Shown here: positions 1 to 12,500 of the stretch, piece by piece
Layout: the number at the start of each line of letters is the position of its first letter
How positions within the stretch are numbered: position 1 is the first letter of the stretch
Assembly (NCBI GenBank): GCA_026874595.1
Contig: CM049310.1
Coordinates: 30,505,558 to 30,569,557, forward strand
Length of the DNA: 64,000 nt
Direction: 5' to 3'
Source of the DNA: Sipunculus nudus
Taxonomy: Eukaryota > Annelida > Sipuncula > Golfingiida > Sipunculidae
Notes under the pieces: model-generated
What the model was told of the DNA's origin: nothing
The model's input: only the letters and a program-made list of their open reading frames with translations
The model's database searches: none
Made by a program: the position numbers and the translations under genes

Positions 1-1155
1 ACCAGACAGGAACTGGACAGTTGTTACATGTGTATGCATGCATATATATATATACACACGATAATTTACGAATAACATTGTAAATGTTATTTTAAAAAAT
101 TTACAGCTTTTAGCGTATTATCATAGTTGCACCAAGATATATATTTTGATATGAAAGATATCATTTTAAAGAGATCGAATGATTTCCAGGAGGTTATTTC
201 CAAATTTGCAAGAATATACTGCCAGGTGAACTTTTATTACTAAATCAAATAGGTCACAAAAGAAAATAACAATTCCCTTTCTGCTACTCTTACGCTATAA
301 TTTATCTCTGACCTTTGACGGTTTTGTACCATGAAAATATGTATCAGTTTTAATTAAAAAAAGCGCGCAAAAGCTCAATATTCACCTAAACTAGGGCAGC
401 CGAACATCACTGAAGGTTTTCTTTAACAATGCGGAGCTATAAATATATTGGGGCGTGTTTTAAATGTTTTGTCACCTAAAAATGTAAACTACTTAGATAT
501 TATCCGCTTGCTCTAAGACACTTTTTACCCAGCAGATTCCACAATTTTATTATTACAATACAAAAATACGTGTTTTCCTCTCACGGATTCTATCGGAGGT
601 TTTAATCTGAGGATTCCATGCAAGCTCTATACCAGCTTGGCATCTCTAGATTTGTATATGAATCACATAATTGTAATTGCTAACCTTCCCTATTATTATC
701 TTTTTAAAATGATTGTGTAGTGCATAGGCTTAGAAAATGCAGGTCTTGTATCTAATGTTTTAAAGAAATGAAACTTACATATACACACAAATATGTGTGT
801 GTGTGTGTGTTTATTATCATATAGGATATAAAAAACAGAAAAGCTGTATACAAAGCGGTTTTTTTGCATTTGCAATATATCCTGTCATCTTTATTGCCTT
901 CAGTTATACTTCCAGTTCTATAAATAAAATCTTGATGTGCAAAACCCGAATTGCTCATATTACACTTTACGTTGAATAACACAAATAAAGATGTTTGTGA
1001 TATAGATAAGTGTTACAGGAATAGATAATACCCCCCCCCCCCCCAAATACATGCGGTGGGTGGTTAAATGGAATTTTATTTGGCATACACAAGATGTAAA
1101 AGCTGTCATTATATGATTACTGTGGTTTGTAATTAGTTTGTCTTATATATTATGC

Positions 1156-1211
<56 letters not shown>

Positions 1212-1274
1212 GCTCCCACACGGTAGAGCACTATTACCTATAGATGTATTGAATTCATGTTATGTGATCAAGGC

Positions 1275-1307
<33 letters not shown>

Positions 1308-1643
1308 TCAGGGTTTTCAATAAGAAAAAAAATGAAGATTATGGGACACTGAGGCCAAAATTTTAGTGCGTAACATTTCCATATTTCAATATTTGGAGGC
1401 GATCTGTTTCAAATTCTTAAGTTCTTTTTTGTCATTTTCGTACCAATACATGAATCACATAAATATTGCGTTATTATATGATGATTTGATTTGAGTGAAA
1501 TCTGAGTCTCAGTTATCAGCACAGTGTTTATACAATTAACTGGTTTCAGAAGTAGTCGGCAATGGCCGTGACTACTACAAAGGTCAAGTTTGATCTTGCA
1601 AACAGCAAGAATTTTCGCTTACTCCCACGTTAATGAAAGCCTT

Positions 1644-1703
<60 letters not shown>

Positions 1704-2096
1704 ATATATATATACGTCCTTGTTTATATGCGAGGGTGTGTGTGTAAGGAAATTTGACATATAGACCTACAGCGTTTGTATGGTTAATTATATATGATGT
1801 GCATGGATACGTTGATTTTATATAACACGGAACACGGGAAGCTTTCCTTGGGACACGGATATATGACATTTAAAGGAGTATATGACCCGAGTACGATTTT
1901 GATAAATTAATGAATCGTACTTTATTAATCAATATGGAATAACCTTCATATGTTGGTTAATCAAGATTAAGATCTGTTCGCATCACAGTATTAATATATT
2001 TTATATTCGTGTACGGTTTGCTTCCTCCTTCACCATTTGTATACCAGCTGTATTATGTAGACAGAATCAGATATGTTCTCATTAGCTGAGCTGGTG
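1..2096. other. No gene seen
   Basis: AT-rich sequence with (AT)n, (GT)n (793-810) and poly-C (1031-1044) tracts. Open frames are short and low-complexity. Confidence 0.7.
1158..1306. repeat. (AT)n microsatellites
   Basis: Two (TA)n runs, 1159-1207 and 1279-1305. Similar tracts occur at 1647-1714, 44926-44980 and 45730-45790. Confidence 0.95.
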
Positions 2097-2250
2097 TTGT
2101 TATATCGACATCACATTGACGTCAATCTACGACGTCAATGCAACGTCATTAAAATAACGTTGTGTCAACGTTGTATTTTGGTTGTCGACGTCGCGACGTG
2201 ATTTCAACTAAGATTCAACGTCGAAACAATGTCCTGTGCCCGCTGGGATA
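2097..2250. repeat. Short repeat rich in ACGTCAA / CAACGT
   Basis: Alternating ACGTCAATG and CAACGTTGTG motifs end in CTGTGCCCGCTGGG, which looks like the edge of a small interspersed element. Confidence 0.5.
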
Positions 2251-3268
2251 GGACTCCAAAGTATCCTTCAGAATAATGGACAATTTGATACAAAAGCTGA
2301 AGTATCTAAACAGTTAATGCAGAGCTCACCATGATTCTTTGCATGGATATTGATTATTGAGTGTTTCATCAGTTTCTGCAGACTGGTGGTGCCACCTATA
2401 TTTCATTCAATTTTTCGAATTTTTGTCTCTATTTTTGAGACCTTTAAGGATGCTGTCATCTGTTAATGTGGCACAAATTGTAACAACTGGACCTAGAATC
2501 TTCATTCTTGTCATGCAAGGAGGCCCATGAAAAGTGTCTGTGGAAACCTGAAATTAGGTGTCTGTTACCCAGATCCTTCCCAGTTATAGGACTCCGAAGT
2601 ATCCTTCAGAATAATGGACAATTTGATACAAAAGCTGAAGTATCTAAACAGTTAATGCAGAGCTCACCATGATTCTTTGCAGGGATATTGATTATGGAGT
2701 GTTGAATCAGTTTCTGCAGACTGGTGGTGCCAACTATATTTCATTCAATTTTTCGAATTATTTTCTCTATTTTTTAGACCTTTAAGGATGCTGTCATCTG
2801 TTAATGTGGCACAAATTGTAACAACTGGACCTAGAATCTTCATTCTTGTAATGCAAGGAGGCCCATGAAAAGTGCCTGTGGAAACCTGAAATTAGGTCTC
2901 TGTTACCCATATCCTTCCCAACTATAGGACTCCGAAGTATCCTTCAGAATAATGGAAAATTTGATACGAAAGCTGAAGTATCTGAACAATTAATGCAGAG
3001 ATCACCATGATTCCTTGCATGGATATTGACCATTAAGTGTTTTTATTAGTTTCTGCAGACTGGTGGAGCCACCTGTATTTTTTTTAAAGTTTACACATTT
3101 TTTCTCTATTTTTGAGATATACAAATACAGACACAATCTTGGCCTGTTGGTTAATCTGTTTGATGCTTCAGTTGAATGGGTATATAATACCATTCAGATG
3201 ATATAATTTTCTTTTGCGAATCTCTTCCCAGTCAGCTGAGCGTCATGACCCATGGGTCACTTGTTTCA
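2250..3268 (+). mobile_element. Helentron-like repeat, family A (3 internal units, 3' end)
   Basis: Three tandem units of about 335 bp sharing GACTCCGAAGTATCCTTCAG and CTGGTGGTGCCACC, ending with CAGCTGAGCGTCATGACCC and ATGGGTCACTTGTT. Same terminus as the copies at 10795-11472 and 49348-49950. Confidence 0.75.
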
Positions 3269-3337
3269 TTTGTTTTTATGTACATACCAGCAAATTCAGT
3301 TCTTCAGTATTAACTGATGAGACCCAACTGCTAGAAC

Positions 3338-3518
3338 ATGGCTGTCAAAAGGAAACCAAATTTAAATCTGTTTGACCAAAAATGGCAACTGAGTGCTCAG
3401 TCTCAGTCAGGTTCACTCTCTGGCACAGAGCCTCCCATGTTACCCCTGTTTATACCCCAGTATGACATGACAGAGTCTTCCTGGTTACTCTCCTGGATGA
3501 TGACAATGTACTTACTTG
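3338..3518 (+). CDS. Exon 1 (start codon), propeller/solenoid/RCC1 gene
   Basis: ATG in an AACATGG context opens a frame starting MAVKRKPNLNLF. A donor after 3518 (G|GTTGTG) leaves phase 1, which fits exon 2. The final third is doubtful: the neighbouring frame reads VFLVTLLDDDNVLTW, which looks more like a propeller strand, but it has a TGA at 3463. Either a small indel lies near 3463 or the second frame is chance. Confidence 0.5.
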
Positions 3519-6500
3519 GTTGTGTATACTGAACATATATGATGAATGGAAGTTTCTTAATTAAGTGACCACAACATGAAAATGAAAGTTTAACATGGAT
3601 GATACAGGTGCAACTGAGAAATTAAACACTCAGACTTCAGTATTTATAAAGTGACTTGGGATTTGATTACACTTGCTGTCTGTTAATTGTGTTTTACCTG
3701 TGTATAATGTAGTTCACAGGTTTTTGCTGTGTCATTGTCATTAGGAGCTGCACGGGGCGCTGCCTGGTGGAGGATGATGTCAGGAGAACATGTTGGTATT
3801 ATAGGGATGGAGGTAAACATGTTATTCTTTATATGCTATCCACCTTACAATGCATTATAAAGTATATGGACATAAGGTGTGCATGGGTATAGGTTGGGCA
3901 TAGGTATTAGCTTATTATGTATTTGATCATTGTGTTGTAGATTATTAAACTGTTATCCAATTCTTTGTGTAAAGATCACTGAATGTTCTAAATCATAATT
4001 ATATATAGGTGCACATGTTCATTTCCTGAAGCTGTTTAATATTACCTGATACAGTGTGTGGCCGTTATTAGGTTAATGGTTGCTCCCTGTTACTTGATTC
4101 TTTTGTAAGTATACAATTCTCAATCAAATCCTTACCTGTATTTAATTATTACCTTGATATGTAGTGTGTCCATGAAAGGATTCACAGTAGATATTGTGAA
4201 AGATAACGTTAATATGAATGGAGCAACAACTTATCCTAGGCCTGTTTCAAATATTCCTGACATGGCCAGAAAACTGACTGGTCTGTTTCATAAAGAGATG
4301 CTGCTGAAAAGACTGGAGGAGTGTGAGAAACCTTCCCTCAGAACTCTAAAAATGAACATGACACAATACTTATAAATATATAATTGCATAATCCATTGAG
4401 GGTCATGAATATGTAACATATATAGAGGAAATGGACACCCTTCATTTTACACAGATATAAGATGACAGAGGTAACAGCTGGATGAAAAATGCATTTTTAC
4501 CTGTAAAGATCCCCTAATATTCCCACTTGATCAATCAAACATTTTTATTCATTCTATTAGTTTTGAATAACTCCTTTACCTTAGAATATTTCTTATAAAT
4601 GTAGGTGCTCTGTAAAGTTAATATGAAATCATTGCCAAAGTAACAAGAATAATCATTATGCTACAATCCATATAGGAGATGATAGGTGCCAAGCACCTGA
4701 ATGAGACAGGCAGTGACTACTGCTAATATTTATTTAAATTTACTTTTCTGAGCATGGGTACTCCAAAGTTTCAGTTCCAACTGATTATTGTAAGTATGTT
4801 TAATTAACCATATTAATGTGCAGTGTGTAAACTGATGTCAGCTAATGAAAATGGAGCAATTATTTGAAGAAACCAGATCATTAAATTGTGCATAAGTGCC
4901 ACATTTGTTCCTAATTTGTGCAAGTGAGTTCCTCACACATGATCTATCTTAATATTATTCTCTTATGCATAATTCAATATAACACAAAGTGTCTGTGCAT
5001 ACATGTTTAAAGTCCAAGTAACTCCAAGAATTAACCAGTCAGTAACTTAAATTATCTCTAACTGGACACCACCTGCCCTGGCAAATGTCTGGGGAGGCTG
5101 GGGGGGGGGGGGGGGGGGCGCAGAATCAATAGCAGCAGCAGTGTCATCTCCCCAAAACAAGTGCACAATAGGTTTGATGGGCTGATCACATTTTATTTAC
5201 AGTTATAAAGCATCAGGGTATATCTTGGGCTGAGAAAGCCTCAAAGGATTTGTTGCTCCTCTCATATAAACTCCTTGAAACTATAGACTTGTTTACAGGA
5301 CCAGGCCTTGTTGTTTATTGACATACACCCATGAGATCTGTTGTTTACAGCACCAGGCCTTGTTGTTTATTGACCTACACACTGGGGATCTGTTGTGGTT
5401 TACAGGATCAGAACTTGTTGTTTATTGACCTACACACATGGGATCTGTTGTTGTATACAGGACCAGACCTTGTTGTTTATTGACCTACACCCTGGGGATC
5501 TGTTGCGGTTTACATGATCAGACCTTGTTGTTTATTGACCTACACCCTGGGGATCTGTTGTTGTTTACATGATCAGACCTTGTTGTTTATTGACCTACAC
5601 CCTGGGGATCTGTTGTTGTTTACAGGACCAGACCTTGTTGTTTATTGACCTACACACTGGGGATCTGTTGTTGTTTACAGGACCAGACCTTGTTGTTTAT
5701 TGACCTACACCCTGGGGATCTGTTGTTGTTTACAGGACCAGACCTTGTTGTTTATTGACCTTCACACTGGGGATCAGTTGTTGTTTACAGGACCAGACCT
5801 TGTTGTTTATTGACCTACACCCAGGGGATCTGTTGTTGTTTACAGGACCAGACCTTGTTGTTTATTGACCTTCACACTGGGGATCTGTTGTTGTTTACAG
5901 GACCAGACCTTGTTGTTTATTGACCTTCACACTGGGGATCTGTTGTTGTTTACAGGACCAGACCTTGTCATTTATTGACCTACACACTGGGGATCTGTTG
6001 TTGTTTACAGGACCAGACCTTGTTGTTTATTGACCTTCACACTGGGGATTTGGTGTTTGAGCAGACTTTAGCAGGAATCCCTCAGACCATCACCTTGTTT
6101 GTGGAGCCAAGCCCTCTTTGCACTTATGTGGTGGTAGGTAACTATAGGTATTATAACAATCTGTTATATAGATGAAAGAAGAACCAATTCTTCACACCAT
6201 CTGTGGTATTGAAATTGTATTTATAAGTTTTAATATCAGTAGTTCCAAGATGACAGGAATAAAAGTTTGGACTTCAGTATGTTTGTAAATGTGCATATTG
6301 AGGCACTAAAGCACTAAAGCAGTTACTTATGTTAGTCTAGCCTAGCTCTGGTCTCAAAGAATCAGTGTTAACAAAGAAAAATATAGTCACCACTAACTTT
6401 TAACAGTACACAGACCAGGTTGAAGGTTATTCTTGATCTGTATAGTACTGAAAATGTTGCAACAAAGATATTTAATTTGTCAAAATTTATGTTGGCAAAT

Positions 6501-9500
6501 TTATAGTAATGGAAACACATGGTCTTATTGCTGACTTTTCAAGGAAATATTTGATTTAGTTTGGTCATGGCTAATTTTATATTTTATCAATAATCTCTTA
6601 CTGATAAAAATATTTTTGTTTTTTCATGGTAGCCCTGATTACAGATAATCAGTTTTAACCATTCTCAGGACAGTCAGCCTTAAGATTAGCAAATGTCATG
6701 TTGTACCTACAGTCAATAAACCAAGGTGGTGTGCACAACAAGTTCCTTCTGGAGCAGGAGATGGGGGTCACACGCGTTGAGCATTCTGGTCGGGCCGGAA
6801 ACTCCCTGGGCCTCCTACCAGCAGGTCTGTGGAAATCAGTGGGATACACATACTCTGGCGCCACCTGTGAACCAAGTATTTAACTAAAACATCTTACAGT
6901 GGTACTCTGCCTGTCAAAACATGTCAGAAGCATTTGTATGGACTCTCATATGGCAGAAACCAGAATTTTTCTCATATAAAAGTATAAGCACTATTTTCAC
7001 TGTTTAATAGTTTGTTATTCTTATGAGAAAATTTAATTGAATTTATTTACCTGTTGCATAAATAGGTTGTCTGTTAATACGCCATGTTTATATGGTATGT
7101 TTGAGATCATGTTAAATTGAAACACATCCATGGTCAAGAGGAATACTATGCCTGAATTCTTATAATATATTATGGTAATTCACTTTAATAAACTTATAAC
7201 TGCAAGGAGAAGAACAAATCAGGATAGGATGAGGGGTACCCCTATGTTTTGGGTATAAGTTTCTGGGCCAGGCAGAAACCTTAACTAATAGGGTACCTTT
7301 GAACAAGATTATTGTAACTTACGGTAACTCCCGCACTTGCTTATCAGTGCTGTCTAGCATTCAAACTCTGAACGATTTAAAAGTTTAAGATACCTATCTT
7401 TTCGATTAAATGTTAACTTTAATCATATTTCAATGCAACGGAGTGAAGCTTTATGTATTCCTTTTAGGGATCCACTCAAATGTATAATAATAAACAAAGG
7501 AATTAGCCAGTTTTAATGCCTTACTCAAAGTTATGTGTTTCACTAAATGAACACATGATGGCACTGATAAGCAAAAGTGGGAGTTACCGTAAATAACAAT
7601 AACCTTGTTCAAAGGTACCCTATTCTTTTTAGGGCATTTTACAGAAGGGAGAATTGACCCCAATACAGTTTAGGTTGGATTGTTTTTATTGCACAAAATC
7701 TCTGTTACTGAATACAGTGACAGTTGGCTGATGGCTGACTGTTGGTTATTTGAAGGTGATGGCACATTATCACATGATCAGACGGCCTCTCAGATGTCAT
7801 GTCAGTATGCCTGGGGTCGCCACTTGGTAGCAGCACTGTCCTCACATGAGCAGGTCCTCAGGGTAAGCAAATATCAATAATGATATCTGAGCTGCTGACC
7901 ACTATGAGATATTATTCTGATTTAAATTTTCATAATTACTTTGACACAAGACCAATATGATGAAATATTTTTAACTCCTCAAGTGATTATCAAATGATTT
8001 AAAATGTAAAATATCGGCTAAATGGTATGCTTTCCTCACACCCTTTAATTTTTTGTCATTTAATGTAACTGCTTATAAAGACTTTCACATGTCAGGACAG
8101 CAGTGTCAAATTGTGGATATCAGAAATACCTTTACCTGTTGTAGGTCTATGACAGCCTGACGGGTGGGTCAACGTTTTACGAGTATGTCATGCCTCGGGA
8201 TGTTGATAAGCTGCTGATGGTCGACCAGATGATGTTCCTGACAGCAAAAAACAAGATCACTATACACTCGAACCACGCCTCACTCATAACATACACAGAG
8301 ACCACCACCAAACTGGTCAGTGACTTTAATTAACAAGATCACTGTACACTCAAACCAGGCCTCACTCATAACATACACAGAGACCACCACCAAACTGGTC
8401 AGTGACTTTAATTAACAAGGTCACGGTACAATCAAGCCACGCCTCACTCTAACATACACAGAGACCACCACCAAACTGGTCAGTGACTTTAATTAACAAG
8501 ATCACTGTACACTCAAAACCAGGCCTCACTCTAACATACAGAGAGACCACCACTAAACTGGTCAGTGACTTTAATTAACAAGATCACTGTACACTCAAAC
8601 CAGGCCTCACTCATAACATACACAGAGACCACCACCACTATAATTAAAAACTTCACTGTACACACGAGCCACGCCTCACTCGTAACATACACAGAGACCA
8701 CCACCAAACTGGTCAGTAACTTTAATCAACAAGATCTCTGTACACTCAAACCAGGCCTCACTCATAACATACTATAATTAACAAAATCACTATACACTGT
8801 CACTCAAACCATGCCTCACTCGTAACATACACAGAGACCACCACCAAACTGGTCAGTAACTTTAATCAACAAGATCACTGTACACTCAAACCAGGCCTCA
8901 CTCATAACATACTATAATTAACAAAATCACTATACACTGTCACTCAAACCAGGCCTCACTCGTAACATACACAGAGACCACCACCAAACTGGTCAGTGAC
9001 TTTAATTAACAATATCACTGTACACTCAAACCAGGCCTCACTCATAACTTGTACTAAATAACTACCTATCTGGTCAGCAACTTTTAATAAATATGTATAA
9101 CTATTGGAAGATCTTATTTTAATATCTGAACTAATTTGAATATATTTCTTTGCATTCTTTGCTTTTGTAGTCATTATAACACAGTTGCTCTGTTAAACTG
9201 CTTTGCATACGCGACAGGTGTCGCTACTGTTTAAAGCTTGTTCAGTGTAGTAATTTTCTATATTTGGTTCATATGGTTTAGATATACTGACACATTGTGG
9301 CTTATATGTGGAGAACTATGAATGGACAAGATATGGCATTATTATAATAATAGATTCAGTCTGCTATCGTTGTTATTATTGATGTAAGTTTACCGGTACT
9401 CAAAATTCTTGTTATACAATTTATTCTATAATTTATAATTTTGTAATATTGTGATATTATTCTGCAGGTTAGGGTATTCTTTAGGAAGTTGATTATAGTG

Positions 9501-12500
9501 CACTCATTTCAATACTATTTATTTCTTAGTTGGAGATCTTTATTGTGGACCCTTCTTTATGTTTGACTGAAAGTCATCTGAGCTATATATAGCCATCACT
9601 ATATGTCCGTCTGTCCGTCCGTTAACCAGGCACAAATCGTAACGACTGGACCTAGAATCTTCTATCTTGACATGCAGGGAGGCCCAAGGAAAGTCTCTTT
9701 GGAAACCTGAAATTAGGTCTCTTTTATCCATAACCTCTGAGCTATAGGGCTCCGAATTACCCCCCAGAATAATGGAAAATTTGATACAAAAGCTCAAGTA
9801 TCTGAACAACTATTGAATTGGTCACCATGACTGTGCATGATTATTGATCATGGCATGTTGCATCCGTTTCTGCAGTATGGTGGTGCCGTCTGTATTTTTT
9901 TTTAACGAATTTTTTCTCTATTTTTGAGACCTCTTAAGATGCGGCATATGTTAACAGGGCACAAATCGTAACGACTGGACCTAGAATCTTTTCTCTTGAC
10001 CTGCAGAGAGGCCCATAAAAAGTCTCCTTGGAAACCCGAAATTAGGTTTCTGTTACCCATAAACTCTGAGCTATGGGGCTCCGAAATAACCTAACAGAAT
10101 AATGAAAATTTTATACAAAAGCTCAAGTAACTGAACAACTATTGCATAGATCACCATGATTTTTTGCATGGTTATTGATCATGGAATGTTTCATCAGTTT
10201 CTGCAGTCTGGTGGCGCCACCTGTATTATTTATTTTACGATTTTTTTTCTCCATTTTTGAGACTTCTTAAGATGCAGTCATCTGTTAACAGGGCACAAAT
10301 TGTAACAATTGGACTTAGAATCTTCTGTCTTGACACGCAGGGAGGCCCATGAAAAGATATTGATCATGGAATATTTCATCAGTTTCTGCAGCCTGGTGGC
10401 GCCACCTGTATTTTAAAAAAATTTTTTACAAATTTTTTTCTCTATTTTTGAGACCTCTAAAGATGCAGTCATCAGTTAACAGTGCACAAATTGTAAAAAC
10501 TGGACCTAGAATCTTCCATCTTGACATGCTGGGAGGCCCATGAAAAGTCTCCTTGGAAACCTGAAATTAGGTCTCTGTTACCCATAACCTCTGAGGTATG
10601 GGGCTCCAAAGTACCCCCCCCCAGAATAATTAAAAGATTTTTTACAAAAGCTCTAGTATCTGAACAACTTTTTCATTGATCACCATGATTTTTTGTATGC
10701 ATATTCATAAAGGACTATTTAATCAGTTCCTGCACACTGGTGGTGCAACCTGGATTTTTTTGGGTAAAATTTTTATGCATTTTTTCTCTATTTTTCAGCT
10801 CAGCTGACTGTAAGTCATTTGAGCTGTAGTGATCACTCTTTGTCCTCTGTCTGTTTGGCCATCGGGCCATCACCGGATGTCCTTTAACAGGGCACAAATC
10901 GTAATCACTGTATCTGGAATCTTCTTACTTGACATCAAGAGAGGTCCATGAAAAATCTCCTGGAAAACCTAAAATTAGCTCTCTGTTATACCCATATCCT
11001 TCGAGCTATGGGGCTCCGAAGTACCCCCAGAATACTGGAAATTTGATACAAAAGCTCAAGTATCTGAATAACTACTGCATTGATCACCATGATTATGTGC
11101 ATGAACATTGATCATGGATTGTTTTATCACCTCTTACAGACTGGTGGCGCCACCTGTATTTTTTCTATTTTTTATAATTTTTTGGGTTTTTTTTTTAGAC
11201 CTGCAACGAAACTGTCAACTGTTAACATGGCACAATTCCTAACTGCTGGACCTGAATTTTCTAACTTGACATCAAAGGAGGTTCATGAATATATCTCTGT
11301 GGAAACCTGAAATTAGGTCTCTGTTACCCATATTCTCTGAGCTATGGGGCTCAGAAGTGCCCCTCAGAATAATTAAAAATTTTATATTAATTATATTTCA
11401 AGTACATCTTAAAATACACTCTTTGTATTTTCAAGTTCAGCTGAGCATCATGGCCCATGGGCCACTTGTTAAACTTCAAAGCAAAACTGTGACCTGTGAG
11501 AAACAGTTGATGACTTTTGGATGATTTTGGGCTGCTAATGTATTAATACAGAAGGCCAGTAATACATGATCTTATTCAATAGACAACAACAGGAACTTGA
11601 TTCACCATGATTATTTCCTTCCAGAAATGTTAAATATTGTGTTGTCTTCCTTTTTTTGTAGAAAGACTGCATTTTACAGGAGTTCACCCTTCCTGAGTCT
11701 GAGAAAATAATATCAGTAGAACGCTGGGCTACACACACTTCTAACTGGGAAACAAGTACGAGAGCATTTTACGATCACAGCAGACTGGTTGGTATCATGC
11801 CCTCAAGTACAGCACTCGATGGATGTCTTGTTACCACAGAACATGGAGTGTACCACTGTAAGCAGAGGTAAGGATTATAGAGAATAAAACAAGCTTAATA
11901 TAATTTCAGACTTTGTTAAGGATGCACCCATATGGCCTGTGAGTGATGATGTCTATTGGATGGTTGTATGACATTATTATAGTAACACCTGTTTAGGTTT
12001 GCATTCACAGGGACAGGACTAATCCATTTATGATAATGACATAATATTGTGAGTCTCCTAGGTTCCGTGAAATTTCACCATTTTTCCTTATATGGAATGG
12101 GTTTTTTTGGGTTTAAACTGAAGGTGTCAGCCAAGAGGTTTAATACCTAATCCACTTTGCTACATGCTACCCTCTTTATCTGAAAACTAAAATATCTATG
12201 GTATGAATTATTTTTATGGTGTTTTACTATAACAGCATAAAATGCATAAAATAACACAATTTACTGTAATTAGGAATAAAAAAATTAAGTATGAGTGTTA
12301 TCAAAAGTATAATAATTACATATTGAACATTCTGATAATGAAGAAATAAAAACATTTCATTTATTTACCCTAAAACAGCACATTTTTATGAGCTTACTGT
12401 CCAACAGTACAATCATCAGCCTATAGATGGCAGCACCTGCTGACTTCAAAAACCTGTTTGACAATCAGAAAGGGGCCTATTTACCTACCTTTGATAAAGA

